Below are positions 1 to 12,320 of a stretch of DNA of 64,000 nucleotides, in pieces. Numbering within the stretch: the first letter of the stretch is position 1; each line of letters starts with the position of its first letter. The stretch spans positions 1,798,001 through 1,862,000 of the forward strand of contig JAPFBL010001617.1 of assembly GCA_026182355.1 (NCBI GenBank). The letters run 5' to 3'. This stretch comes from Hermatobates lingyangjiaoensis. Its lineage: Eukaryota; Arthropoda; Insecta; Hemiptera; Hermatobatidae. The position numbers and the translations under genes were made by a program. A model generated the notes under the pieces. That model worked only from the letters and a program-made list of their open reading frames with translations, was not told the DNA's origin and did no database searches.

Positions 1-1168
1 ATGTAATAATTTTGACTTTTAATTCAATCTCAAACCTTGTGAGAGCAATACAAGCCATACTGTTTGACGGATCAAAATGAAACTATGCCTAAAAATAGAA
101 CATTATGTGGACAATGAGTTAAAATATTTTTTTTTGAAATTACATTCGGTAAAGGGGCGTTACAGTACGATTTCTGTTTTCAGAAAATGTTTTTTTGACG
201 CGAAACGGCTCATTAAAAAATAATGAAAATTTGACCAAAAATGGAACAAAAAATTAGCAGTTCATAAAAAAAATATCATGAAGTTTCAATTACGGGAAAG
301 AGCAATAACGATATAAAAACCCTTTGTTTATCCTAGACTAAGAGATCACCTGCTATACTTGTCGAATTTTTTATATTTTTTTTACTTTGTTTACATTGAC
401 TTAGAAATTTTTTTAGCAAATCCACTGATATAAAATTGATATTTATAAAGGAACAATTTAAAACGTTTATTGACTTATATGAGATGTAAGAGGAATAATA
501 TGTGCAGGAAAATTATAACACTCACTCAGAAAATATTCGTATATATGTTATTTGACAAAGGGGAAGGAATGATCTTGTTAAATACTAAGAAGCCATAAAA
601 TTCCCATTATAATAATTCTGTAAAAAACCAAAAATGTAAAAGATAATTCAAAATTGAAATCTTTCGTTAGAGATTAATAAATGAATTATCATACATCTTT
701 AATTATAAATCACCTTAAAACATTTTCTTCGCTGTTTCTGATGTTTTTCAGAGAAAAAAAGGGTATTTTCCTGTTTTAAATTTGAAAATTTTACTTTAAT
801 ATTCAATGTAGAAGGATGTCAAGTAAAAGATGTAAGAAATCCACTGGCTATTTGAACAAAAGCCATGTTCTCTTGTAGGAGAATATTTCGTATCAGGAAA
901 TGTTCACTTTGGTTTTTCAAACATGTTATTACTGCTGTAGTTATACTAATGAAATTATTTGCATCAGCTCTGTGATGTACAAAAATAAGGTTATATAATG
1001 ATATATTCTTCAATCACTATCAGTACTACCTGAGGAATGAAAGACTAATAATCATATGCCATTTAGATGTTTACATTATGCTTAATTGAGACGTTATGTA
1101 TTATATACTCAAAAAATTTGATATTAAGTTACTTATAGTAAAGTTGAGTGAAGGCCACTCCAGATTTT
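1..1168 (-). repeat. Element A copy, 5' two-thirds, cut by window edge
   Basis: On the minus strand this matches the 5' and middle parts of the 2-kb family whose near-complete copy lies at 56157-58153. The 5' terminus is at about 1168, where the reverse complement reads aaaaaaaatctggagtggcc followed by the TTTACTATAAGTAA motif. The middle blocks near 340-430 and 700-1100 are recognisable but carry small deletions. The copy runs off the left edge of the window. The short minus-strand open frame at 819-1013 lies inside this repeat and is not a gene. Confidence 0.8.
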
Positions 1169-1172
1169 TTTT

Positions 1173-1882
1173 CATGAATTGCTAAAGTTTTGTTTCATTT
1201 TTGGTCAAATTTTCATTATTTTTTAATGAGCCGTTTAGCGTCAAAAAAACATTTTCTGAAAAGAGAAATCGTACTGTAACGCCCCTTTAGCGAATGTAAT
1301 TTTGAAAAAAAATATCTCAAGTCATTCTCCACAAAATGTTTTATTTTTTGCCATAGTTTCATTTTGATCCGTCAAACAGTATGGCTTGTATCGCTTTCAC
1401 AAGGTTTGAGATTGAATTATAAGTCAACATTTTTACATTTTATTGAAAAAAAAATATTTCCTGTTGTTTTAAAATTCTGAATATATTTTTCTTTTGTTGC
1501 ATTTGTAACCTCAAAGAGAATATCAAAATTTCAAAACTCTAGGGTTATCAGTTTAGGAGAAATAAATGTTTTTTAAAAAACGGTTTTTGGCAAAAAAAGT
1601 GACTTTCCCATCATGCATAATTCTTCCCAAACAATAGGGATCTTCCTCTCTATGAGGCCCATTTTTGTGTAAAATATCAACTTGATCCATCAAAGATTCT
1701 GGACCGTAGCGTGGTAACAAGCAATGCTAACACACGCACCCATCCACCCACCCACACACACACAGACATCATCGTAAAAACGTCATAAAACGACTTCTGG
1801 GACCTCAAAACATGTAATTCCGTCAAAATCTCGAGATCGAATTTTTTCACGATCACTATACTTTACTTATAGTAAAGTAAAA
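1173..1882 (+). repeat. Element A copy, 3' third
   Basis: It starts in the middle of the family consensus (ccatttttggtcaaattttc, near 1195) and runs to the 3' terminus, ending in ctttacttatagtaaagt at about 1878. It faces away from the minus copy at 1-1168, so the 1195-1430 block is the inverted repeat of 1-240. A CA-rich stretch near 1740-1765 matches the place where the copy at 6022-6905 has a long GT run. Confidence 0.8.
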
Positions 1883-2777
1883 AGTTTAATTCATCTTTAT
1901 CTCATGTCATATTACATAAGATGTGAATACGCAGGTGTTGATGATATTAAGTTCGAACGAAACATGGATTTGTTTGACTTGAACGATAAATGATAAGAAA
2001 GTATTAATGGTAAACGATTTAGTATACATGCAACTAGGATTACGAATACAGCCATTCTTATAAACAAACTTGAGGGCATAATAAAAGCAGATGATATACG
2101 TAATGAGAGAGTAGTTTTGAGAAAGAGAGAATTTAAATCAAGTAGATGCATTCGTCTGCAAGTTAAATATAGTTAGTATGGAGACAGCTGATGGAAAGTT
2201 GTATTGATGCCAACGGTCATTGCCACACAAGGCTGCCTACAACCTTAGAAACCTGTTATATCATGCGTTTATCACATCGACTTGGTGAAAACCATTTCAG
2301 CGACTCATCACTAATCTCTTTTAATGTTTTATACAACTTATTGTCTTATAAAATTGTGTAGTCTTTTTTATCAATAATCAGTCATCAAAATAACCAATGC
2401 AGTCTTCGAATACAAGCACTGTTAGCGATGGAGAACATGATAACCATATAGTGTTTGTCTGTAACTGTTAGTATAATTCTATAATACTTAGTAAATATTG
2501 GATTCTTGGCAGTATCATTGTTTAATATAATGTTATTGTTAATATTGGACAGTTGTATCAAAAATTCTTCTTTTTTAACTTACTCAATTTAAACCTCTCC
2601 TTAATAAGACAGAACCGATTGATCCCCTTGCGGGACAAAAACGTCAATTTTTTGCGGTCTTTTTGTACGATACTGTGATAGTTGTTTTCCCAATTTCAAT
2701 GTTCATACCTCAGAAAGCTTTCTCACTTTTTAGTCCAAAATATTAACGTTTATAAGATTCTATATATGAAGAGTTGT
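1883..2777. other. No feature recognised
   Basis: This is AT-rich sequence. The minus open frame at 1912-2151 has no recognisable domain and is probably a chance frame. Confidence 0.5.
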
Positions 2778-3041
2778 CTTTGAATGTGTTTAAGTCCATT
2801 TTAACAAAAATTAGGTAGGTTAGGTTAGTAGCGTGGGTTTAACGATAAAGATGAATACAATTTACTATAAACTTTTAATTTGTAAACTTTTCCAAAAAAA
2901 ACTCTTAAAATTCAATTAAAATTTAACAGATTTTTTTTTGGAAAATGTTTATAAATAAAAAGTTCATAGCAAATTGTATTCATTTTTATCGTTACCTAAT
3001 TTTTGTCAAAATGGACTAATCCACTTTCAAAGAAATCATAT
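2778..3041. repeat. Fold-back (inverted repeat) element
   Basis: The left arm (about 2778-2902) and right arm (about 2932-3041) are imperfect inverted copies. They share, for example, acaaaaattaggta with taacctaatttttgt-type sequence, and gaatacaattt with aaattgtattc. The left arm carries an extra stretch of about 24 bp, absent from the right arm, that contains TTAGG-like repeats. The arms are separated by about 30 bp. The structure resembles a small fold-back MITE, but I could not identify a family or a target duplication. Confidence 0.55.
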
Positions 3042-4189
3042 GTTAACTTTGTATCCTTTTATACATATATACTCATTTAATAACCAAACAGGTCAATTTG
3101 TAAAATTGATTTTGGACAGCTATTCATTACATATATTATTCTAACTTTCAGATTGTTCAAAAATATTGGCAATCACAAATACTAATCTTTCATAAGTCAC
3201 TCAGTGACTGATTCAGAAGACATAAAATGAGGTTGTAACAATTTTCTAAAGGATCTATAATGTGACAAGCCAGGAACATAATATTTTGAAGGAATGAAAG
3301 CAAAAATTGGTAACAAGATGGCAACTTATAGGAAGGAAAAGAATTCGAGCCAGTCGGGAGGGGAAAAGGTCCATTCATCGACCGCCCCCACTTGGAATAA
3401 TTCCCCATCTGCAGCGAGGAGTTGTTACAGTTAACGCTGGTAAGCAATAAAGCTCGAAGACCAATGCGTTGCATCACCCTCCACCCACTCAAACCAAAAC
3501 TTACAACGCCTCTAAACTACACCAAAAAATCATACCTAAGTAATTATAATGACATGATTATAATTAATACAATTTTTAAATTACTGTTTCCAATTAATGA
3601 AATTGCTGTAACGCATTTAGAGATTAAATATGAATTACCATTTCCTATTCTAGAAAAAAGAGACTCTTGGCAGCAAAATAAGAGTAGGATAGTCATAATT
3701 TCCTTGGAGATCACTGAGGTATTAGACGTCTGTAGTGTTTGTAAATTGTTTAAGGAAAACAGATTAGAGAAAAATAAATTAATGTGACCAAAATGTAATA
3801 TAAGAGCACATAAATCTAGACATCGAATCAATTAAAATATATATTACAAAATAAACTAAATGCAAGTTCATTTAAAATGAAAAGATGTGTAAATCACGTT
3901 GACTATTAGTGAATTCACTCAGATGACAAATGATGAATTCAAGAATGAAAAATTATTTCATCTGAGATAACTCATAGAGTTAATTACCTAGAGTAATTAA
4001 TCTCACTTAATTATAGTAACAAATCTAACAAAATTAATTTAAATGACTAAAGCATGTATGTTAAAGCACGAGACAAATAAATAGAAACTGATATCACATT
4101 TCACTCAACTTACGTCCAAGAAATCCATGTGCGAAGTTGAACAATATTGGTTATTGGAATTCTACAAATATTACAACTCAGAATGCAAA
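3042..4189. other. No feature recognised
   Basis: The sequence is mostly AT-rich, with a GC-richer patch at about 3330-3500. Short open frames occur on both strands (3190-3492, 3422-3787, 3544-3831), but they overlap each other and show no known domain or splice pattern. Confidence 0.5.
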
Positions 4190-4545
4190 AATTATATCTC
4201 CAAACTCTAGGAACGAAAAAATGGAATAACTTTCACTCAACTTTACTATAAGTAAACCTAATCAATTTTAATGTATCTATCGCACAGACATGATATCAAA
4301 CTCTGGAGTAAACTATTATCAAACTTTTTTTTCAATAAAATGTAATACTTTTGAAGACTGATTAAATCTGAAAGGTTTAAGAAAGATACAGGTCATACAA
4401 ATTGATGAATCAGAAAAAAATGCCTGAAAAAATAGAGCATTATTTGTGAGATCACATGAGGTATTTTTTTAAATGACATTAACAAAAATCTGGAGTGGAT
4501 TACACTCAACTTTACTACAAGTAAACACACGAAGACGGTAGATGT
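4190..4545 (+). repeat. Two element A 5'-end fragments
   Basis: The A-family 5' motif occurs twice here. At about 4209-4255 it reads actcaactttactataagt, and at about 4475-4535 it reads aaaaatctggagtgg followed by cactcaactttactacaag. Both are followed by diverged sequence, so these are short relics of at least two insertions. Confidence 0.6.
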
Positions 4546-4655
4546 AATAATCTGTTTCAAATTCGTTAAGGAGGTACGGCAACAACCCAAACCTCATAAT
4601 ATTACCTCATTTTCAAATTATACTATTCTCTTTTGTTTTTATTATGGCATTATGA

Positions 4656-4800
4656 TACGAGGGCGGTTTAATAAGTCCGTGACTTTTTGAATAAAACAAA
4701 ATTTTTTCGGCAAAGAAACATTTCATTTTTCTACATAGTCACCTTTTAGCTCGATACATTTAGTCCAGTGTTTTTCTAATTTTTTTGTTCCTCCAAATAA
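4656..4800 (-). mobile_element. Mariner-type transposon, 3' end remnant
   Basis: The minus strand encodes LEKHWTKCIELKGDYVEK followed by a stop at 4723-4725. This is the typical carboxyl end of mariner-family (Tc1/mariner) DDE transposases. About 45 bp further on is a terminal-repeat-like sequence (cgagggcggtttaataagtc on the plus strand) next to a TA dinucleotide, the target used by these transposons. Only the last 18 or so codons plus the 3' untranslated region and one terminal repeat remain. The catalytic domain is missing, so the copy is dead. Confidence 0.8.
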
Positions 4801-5561
4801 TACGTTTTCTCAAAGGTCTCAAAATGTGAATGTGAAAGTAATTGATGTGAATGATACCACGTGCACCGAAAGTTCTTCTATATCTAAGAAACCACTCAGA
4901 ATGAATCCATTAAGTTGAAAATTTTACTATTTGGTTAGCCTAAATTTTTAGAGCTCATTCTGAGTTCGAAGTTGATTTGCCCTTGTAAAAGGTATGCTGA
5001 CCCAATGCAGATTTTTATTTACCAAACACTTTTAAGCTACTACATATAGAACTACGAGTAAATAGTTCTCAATGTTATTGTTGTAATGTTATATAGTCAA
5101 TGTTATCACATAGAACTTGTAATATTATTTTTCCAATTTAGTAAGCTCATGAAATGATGTCAGTAAGACAATACCTAGTATGAATGTTCAGTTTGTTGAA
5201 TTATCGGAGAGTGGCTTAAAACTAGTAGCCGTTTGGTCATAAAGAACGAAAAGTACCTTTCCCATACTTCAGTATTACCAAAAAAACAATGGGGTCCTTA
5301 AGCACACCAAGTTTGTCTGGGTATTAAACTTTATACCTGACACTTACATTTGTTAATGAGCATGACTTTTATTCTCCTTATATCACATTACCTCAGCAGT
5401 AGGTTAACAATTATTACAAGTTGAGTTTTTAGTTTTTAGAGCTATTTTGTGTTTTTCAGTAAACGGAATTTTATGATATTTTTACAATTCTACGTAGATT
5501 TACCCACCTATTTTATGCCCATTTTTTCAAAAAACTTCATTCCTCTATACCTCTTAAGTAT
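4801..5561. other. No feature recognised
   Basis: This is AT-rich sequence with no open frame or repeat that I can place. Confidence 0.5.
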
Positions 5562-5940
5562 AGCTTAAAAAAAATCTGGTGTGGCCTACACTCAACTTTA
5601 CTATAAGTAAACATAATATCAAACTTCTTAGGTATATAATATATAATGTCCCATTTAGACATCATATAAATGTCTAAATGGGAGATTCTGTCATTCATTC
5701 CTGGAGGTTGTACAGATAGTGAGTGATCCACATATCAATACACACGCTTATTATTGTATACCACACCACTGATGCCTATAATATCTTTAGTGTAACTACA
5801 ACAGTAATAACATTTTTGAAAAGCGCAAGTTTTTGTCTGAAAAATGTCAAAAACGTGTAAGAACAAATGACGTTTCCATATAATTTTTAATTTAGGATAT
5901 AGGATAATTTCATTATTTTTAAAAATTTTTTTATAAGTAT
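5562..5940 (+). repeat. Element A copy, 5' part
   Basis: It begins with aaaaaaaatctggtgtggcc and the motif TTTACTATAAGTAAAC, and follows the consensus for about 380 bp. An internal deletion joins the segment near 5820 directly to a block that lies further downstream in other copies. It ends near the start of the inverted copy at 6022. Confidence 0.75.
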
Positions 5941-6021
5941 AAAAAAATGGGAATTACATGTTTACAGGAGATTTTGATGTTATTTACATGTTTTGACGTT
6001 TTTTATGAAATCATTTTATAA

Positions 6022-6136
6022 ACTTTTTACTTTACTATAAGTAAAGTACAGTGATCGTGAAAAAATTCGATCTCGAGATTTTGACGGAATTACATGTTTG
6101 AGGTCCCAGAAGTCGTTTTATGATGTTTTTGCGATG

Positions 6137-6210
<74 letters not shown>

Positions 6211-6905
6211 GTGTGTGTCTGTGTCTGTGTGTGTGCGTGTGTGTGTGTGTATGTTAGCATTGCTTGTTACCACGCTACGGTCCAGAATCTTTGATGGATC
6301 AAGTTGATATTTTACACAAAAATGGATCCTATAGTGTAGATGATCCCTATTGTTTGGGAAGAATTATACATAACGGAAAAGTCACTTTTTTTGCCAAAAA
6401 CAGTTTTTTAGACAACATATTTTTCTCATAAACTGAAACCCTAGACTTTTGAAATTTTGGCATTATCTTTGGCTTACAAATCCAATAAGCGAAAAATATA
6501 TTCAGAATTTTAAAAAAAAGGGAAATTTTTTTTTCAATAAAATGTAAAAATGTTGACTTATAATTCAATCTCAAAGATTTTGAGAGGCATACAACCCATA
6601 CCATTTGACGGATCAAAATGAAACTATGCTTAAAAATAGAACATTATATGGAAAATGATTTTAAATAATTTTTTCAAAATTACATTATCCAAAGGGGCGT
6701 TAAAGTAGGATTTCTGTTTTCAAAATTGGAAACATGACTTGAAGAATAATAATTTTAATTATCCTACATTATAAATTTAAAAATTATTTTAAAACGAAAT
6801 TTTTTTTAGATGTTTCGGACATTTTTCAGACACAATAAGAATATTTTCAAGTTTTAAATGGAAAAGTCTGTTTTAAATTTTTAATACATGCATATTGTAA
6901 ATACC
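6022..6905 (-). repeat. Element A copy, 3' part with expanded GT run
   Basis: Read on the minus strand, this copy ends at about 6024 with the TTACTTATAGTAAAGTA terminus. It carries the conserved 3' blocks (ctcgagatcgaattttttca; gattctggaccgtagcgtgg) on that strand. Past about 6720 it jumps to an upstream block of the family through an internal deletion. With 5562-5940 it forms a 5'-part/3'-part pair in opposite orientation. Confidence 0.8.
6139..6250. repeat. (GT)n microsatellite inside element A
   Basis: About 110 bp of nearly pure GT/TG with a few interruptions. It occupies the site where other A copies carry a short CA tract (for example 1740-1765), so it grew from a tract native to the element. 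The open frame at 6098-6307 is only a translation of this run. Confidence 0.9.
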
Positions 6906-7171
6906 ACTGAGGTTAGTATGATTTACATTAGAAATAGATAAAACCGTCATACCTCCTAAGAAGATCTTGGAGTCGTTGGAGCGCTTTCGGACTTTGTCCA
7001 TCTTCGATCGCAACAAACAAACGTTTGTTTATAATGTAAATAGATTGATTAATCTATTTAATCAATGAAAACAGTTTTATAATTTTCATATCAATTATTG
7101 CTAAATGGATTCATTTAGAACTTATGATAAGTTTACACAAAAATGGGTCTCATCGTGTAGATAACCTGAGG

Positions 7172-7305
7172 TTATTATTATAATCTCCTTACTGCGGTAT
7201 GCGATGCTCTACCGGAGCGGACAAAATATCACCGATAGAGCTTCAGGGATTTTCCCCTGTATGATACTAATAATAATAATGAGGTCCAGAGGGTCACTTC
7301 ATTAA
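7172..7305 (+). repeat. Fragment shared with the LINE-derived element at 8373
   Basis: The segment at about 7188-7270 (ttactgcggtatgcgatgct through ttttcccctgtatgatacta) is nearly identical to 8678-8757 inside the internally deleted LINE. After the shared part comes a TAA-rich stretch (taataataat), and TGAGGT occurs on both sides. That would fit a short retroposed insert, but the duplication is too short to be sure. Confidence 0.55.
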
Positions 7306-8360
7306 TTCATGAAGTGAGATTCAATCAGTACTGACTAAATATTTGCAAAAAATTATAAATATGTAGTACGAATTGAAATAATGAATCTTTTATTAGGGTA
7401 GAATAAACAATTTAAGATTAAAACCTTTCTGTTATACCGTTATATCATATTTGAATCCAATTCTCAAAGTGCTTTGAGAAATAATACATAATTGGATTTA
7501 TTTGATTCCTCTTTGACAGTAAGTAAGGAAGTGACCATAAAGAAATCGATTTTCAAATTTTTATTTACACCGTTTTTTAAGTCCTCTGAATCCATTTGTC
7601 ATATATTTTGGATGACATTTGGATGTGTATTTGATATCAAAATTTTCTAACCTCCACTTTACGAACAATAATGTAATTTCTCAGATATATAGAGGAAATG
7701 GTCCGTATTATTTTTGAGTAATATTGCATCTCAGGAAAGGTACTTTACCGTATTTCATGCCTCAAAGTACGGACAATTTCCGGTACTAATATTTTACTAT
7801 TTTTTATAAATCTAGAAACTTCAAATTTTGTTTTTAGAATATTTTGTATGATAGGAACCCATGATAAAAGGATCAAACATTTTGAATTATTGCAAAATGC
7901 ATTATAAGACCAAAACGGAAAACTATTAATAGTCGCATTGATATCAATAGTCACATGCCATGTTTAGTCTTATTGAAATTATGATCTCTAGTAGTGAAAA
8001 TAAGTAATTTATTAAAATTAAATTCCTATTCTAAATTAGGCTAATTATCAATAATTATCAATTATTCTAATATTATCAATTAAATTAATTTCCATTTGAA
8101 GATAAACATAAAACTTAATTTATTTTCAGTAGGTAAACGTGTAGGTAGTAATAAATTTAATAATTAATTATTATTTAAACGAATTTCTAAAAACGTATTA
8201 ATGGAAATAATATTAAGAAAGATAGTTGTCTAATTAACTTCACCAAGTTCATATTATGTTTTAGAAACTCTCTAAAATAATAACTGCAACAAATTGATTG
8301 TTCGTTTTTATTATGATTTAAATGGAAGCATTGCGATGACCCCAGTCATTGCTTTTGTCT
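7306..8360. other. No feature recognised
   Basis: The sequence is AT-rich. The minus open frame at 7745-7954 has no recognisable features. Confidence 0.5.
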
Positions 8361-9221
8361 TAGTGATATCAGGGGGTAGTAATGGAGTAATTAGGCGTCA
8401 CTAATAGCCTCTAACACTCAACTCCAACTTTCGGCCTTCACGAGGCAACCCTGTTAACCTGCTATATGAAGGGACAAACCAAAGAGGAGGAGAAGGTGAT
8501 CAGGGGCTGGGCCTGACAACCTTCGTTTCATAACCTTCCTAATCCCCAAATCCCCTCCTTTGATCCCAGCCCAAATCTAAGGTATTGTGCGATCCGTGCC
8601 CTTAGGATGGACGCTACAGGGGTTACTGTATTAGGAACTGAACCTCAAGGGTACCAGGCGACCCCCTTGAGTAAATAGCCTTACTGCGGTATGCGATTCT
8701 CTACCGGACAAAATATCACCGATAGAGCTTCAGGGATTTTCCCCTGTATGATACTAAGGAGAAGGAAGTCCGGAGACCATCCTCCGGAAGCGCAGAGGGT
8801 CCAAAAGCGCTAACTAGTGGGAGCCAACCTCCCACAAGTGCACCTGAGGACCCGAAGAAGACAGTCCCGAAGAAGAAGAAAGGAAGTTACTTTCTCCCGA
8901 AACATAGGGAGCCTGAATGGACATTATCAATGATGGTTTGTGCAGATTATGCAAAGAAGAAACACCGTTGCACTTGCTGACTGATTGTCAGCCAACTTTG
9001 CTATACAGAAGTAGGTGCTTCGGGACACTCAGAAAACCAAAGAAAAACTTTTACCGCTGGAACCAGCAAAAGTGCTGAGCTTCTTGGAGGCGTTGAAGCT
9101 AACTACTGGGGTAGTTTAGTACAGATGGGGGGGGGGGGGGGGGAGTACAATAGTTTTTTTTTAAGACGCAGTGCTTTGGTCACCCCCAAATAAAAATAAT
9201 AAAAAAAAATAGTGATATCAG
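8361..9221 (+). mobile_element. Internally deleted LINE (SIDE) with 12-bp target duplication
   Basis: The 12-bp sequence TAGTGATATCAG occurs at 8361-8372 and again at 9210-9221. Between them lies an insert of about 837 bp that ends in an A-rich tail (aaataaaaataataaaaaaa). These are the marks of target-primed reverse transcription. The first 540 bp are GC-rich and look like a LINE 5' region. The last 300 bp encode the end of a LINE reading frame, including the CRLC-x7-H-x4-C zinc knuckle. The whole EN-RT body is missing, yet both ends are present. Such short internally deleted elements are known from R1/I/Jockey-type families. A run of 17 G lies at 9127-9143. Confidence 0.85.
8917..9120 (+). 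pseudogene. LINE pol carboxyl terminus (zinc knuckle), broken
   Basis: The frame from 8917 reads MDIINDGLCRLCKEETPLHL, continuing through LLTDC. The spacing C-x2-C-x7-H-x4-C is that of the last zinc knuckle of R1/Jockey/I-type LINE polyproteins, which probably contacts RNA during insertion. A single-base frameshift follows near 9045. The neighbouring frame then gives LLPLEPAKVLSFLEALKL and a stop near 9118, which looks like the usual end of such proteins. An in-frame stop lies directly upstream of the first ATG, at the likely deletion junction. Confidence 0.7.
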
Positions 9222-10245
9222 AAAAGTCATTTGTACTCAATCAGGCCAAACTGCAGAACAGATATGCTTAACTATCCTAAATAAGAGATAAATTAAAACC
9301 TGAACTTCTCAAACTTAAGAATGGATTAGTTAATAGAATGTTTAAAGATAATTTACTGTTTATATTATTACCGTAATGTAAGATCAAGTCATACGGTATC
9401 GCTTAGAGGAGAGGAGGAGAGGTAAGTACCATGATTGAGTATGTGGCCAAAAAACTCAAGAGTTCTGAGGCAGAATGGTAGTGAAGAGTAACCAGTCAAC
9501 ACTCCTCCACATATCTGGTCTTTTGGGACGGATGGCACAAAACGCAGTGCATCTTTAAATTCTCGTAACAATATCGATTTGATATTCTACACGGATAATA
9601 CTTTTGGTTCGAATAAGCCCTTTGGATACCACATCACGATATACATTTCAGTAACACCTTAAGAGAAAACAGATTTTGAAATAATTTTTTTCGCGTCACA
9701 GAAGATGAAAGAGCGGGAGAAAATAAAGAGTTGATTATAGTTATATAGTCAGATAAACGCGCATGAGTTCTTCGTTTGGACATTAAATTAGATTATTTAT
9801 CTAATGCGATTTGTTGGTATCTTGACATCCACCCATTTAAGAGTACGTTATAGCTTTACTAAAACAATTCATTTCATTGTTATTTGGAATCTTTACAGTT
9901 TGAAGACCACTGCTTGTTGTTTCGTTTTATTCAACGACTAACAGTGAGTGACGTCCCAGGATTACCGTAACCCGGGTTCCTTGGAAATTATACGATATTT
10001 TTCCTGGGGTAAATCACGGGATTGCTTGCATTTAAATTTAAAAAATACATAATTTTGAAGGCGATGGAAAGGTGATGGAGCTTCACAAGTTTTCTTTCAG
10101 TTGAATGTGGTTGAGTTGAGTTTCCTGGGCTTACTTGACTATAATAGTCCCACACTGGTAGGTCTCGCTGTACTTCCTACACGAAATGATTCAGGTTCAG
10201 AGATGACGAAAACGTTAACGAAAGGTAAATGAGCCTCACTTGTTC
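9222..10245. other. No feature recognised
   Basis: The minus open frame at 9389-9571 (60 codons) shows no known motif. The rest is AT-rich. Confidence 0.45.
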
Positions 10246-10440
10246 TCAATAGTTAGATTGATATCTGAGATTTACTCTTAAGTGCTCTTTCAGAGTCCTG
10301 ACCTCATTCTTATCCCTAGCGAGTAAAACCATATCATACCACAGACGACAGGTTTTTTGTGTTTTAAAAAAGTCTCTCTCCACACTTTCTGGAGGGTGAA
10401 CGATGTTCACCCTTCGACGTCTCGACCCAGACTGAGTAGT
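10246..10440 (-). pseudogene. Possible LINE reverse transcriptase relic (motif C region)
   Basis: The minus-strand frame contains YDMVLLARDKNEVRTLKEHL. It resembles the stretch around RT motif C of non-LTR elements, usually of the form YADD-VLLA-x3-EL. The second residue of the DD pair is lost (YDM). Only about 50 codons are convincing and no other RT motif is visible nearby. It may be a heavily decayed fragment or a chance match. Confidence 0.4.
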
Positions 10441-12204
10441 GAACGCATTGGAAATGATATAACGTGGAAATGACATTGGATTTGTTATGTGGCAGCAACT
10501 TTTTAGACAAAGCCAAAAATTTACTGCACTAAGAGTTAATAACAAAAGAGGAAAACAACGACCTCCTCTATAAACAGACTGTTTAATGAAAAAACTATTA
10601 TATTAATGAATCGTTTAAGTAATAAACTATGTTTATGGAATAATTTTTAAATTTAAAGAATAGCTCCCAAAATATAAGAACAAATAACTTCGTAAGATAC
10701 GTAACTGAATATTTTACAAGTGATCAATTATGTACAAGTGCTTGAAGAGGTTCAGACAGAAGTATCTTTTGCATTTTGCAAAAATATATTAGGACTTAAT
10801 TGTTTCTGAGTGTATTGTTTATTAAAAAATGGTTTTATAAGTTATTTTCTGATAATATTTTCTGAATTTACGACTAATAGTTTTCTTTTTCAAATATCAT
10901 TTCTCCAATTCTTTCTCTGTTTAACTGAAAGGCTTTTGACATGATACATACTTAGTTTAATCTTATGCGTTTTTTCGTATGCATTAAACAAAGCATCTAG
11001 CGATAACTTCTTATTATAGTGACAAATTATTTTTGCTTCATTGACCAAAAAAAAAAGTTTTCTAGTGTAGAGTTTGTAAATTTAAAAGTGTTAGTGTTTT
11101 ATCATAGAATGCGAGTAGCTTTCCTCCATGATCTGTTTACGCCCTGAGACTTCAATACCTTTAATAATATAGATCCTCAATAATCTTTTTAGATATTCAA
11201 TTGTAAAACTTTTGATTCTGCCCAGCGAGTGTTCTCAGATTAGTGATTACTTTTGCTAACAAGATCTTAATTTTAGCCATTACTTTATTCTGGTAATAAC
11301 TTGATTATGTTTCATTAAAAAATACGTAACAATTTATTTATATAAATCTTGTAGAAGTGAGCTTCTTCTATTAATTTTGGTATCATAACCAAATAATCTT
11401 TCTTGAGTGTCTTTATCATTTCAAACAAAATTATTAATCAAATGATTTCAAATATATTAAAAAAATATAATATACCAAATTAGTAAATGTATCAAATGAT
11501 ATTCAAATATTCCAAAAATCGATGAAAAGTTCAAGTGTCAAAATATTAATTTTTAAAAAAAATCTGAAGTTGTCTTCAAGTAATTTAACTATTATAAAAC
11601 TTAAGGATAATCAATTGACTGATTAATCAATTAATTTAATGTGTTCATACCCTTTTTCCAAAAAAAGATTAAAAATATTTATGTTATAACATTTGAAATA
11701 ATGACTAAAACTTTGTTTAGAAGTTTCTGCTCCTTCCTACCCACAACCACCAAGCACTAATCACAGCAATGTACATTTCTATCAAAGAACTTGAAATGCC
11801 GCAATCTCGCTTATGTGAAGAACAACAACAGTTCAAATATCATCAAAGTCGGATGAACTTGACCCTTTTCATTATACCATAATTATCCCATTTGATTATA
11901 CTTTTACTAATAACTTCAAATCCATAACTTAATACGTATTTAAATTTACCGCAGATACTCGTATATGCATTCATAAAACGGTAACCTTTATTCTAATATA
12001 GACATTGCAGTGTGTTTCATGATTGGAAAAAAATGCGACTGGCAAATAGATTTTCAAACATGAGGAAAAATGAAAAATCAACTTCAAAGGGAGAAGCAAA
12101 AATTATTTGTACTTATAATTCGTCTTAACTTATTAAATTTATATTTCTATTTCAATCAACTCAAGCACTTATTCATTATATATGTCAATTTTTTGCAAAA
12201 ACTA
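10441..12204. other. No feature recognised
   Basis: This is very AT-rich sequence without coding signal or recognisable repeats. Confidence 0.5.
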
Positions 12205-12320
12205 TATTCAAGTCATTATATAATTATAATTATATTATAATTATATATATCCATTATATTTATATATAATTATATATGATTATATATATAATCATATATA
12301 TTCATTATATATAATACCTA
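12205..12320. repeat. AT-rich palindromic low-complexity tract
   Basis: A run of tataatta, attatata and atatat blocks, largely self-complementary. It is probably replication-slippage DNA. I see no gene. Confidence 0.7.

Noticed and set aside
6098..6307. Cysteine/valine repeat open frame
   Set aside because: It is just the translation of the (GT)n microsatellite.
9389..9571. 60-codon minus frame
   Set aside because: It has no recognisable motif and its length is typical of chance frames.
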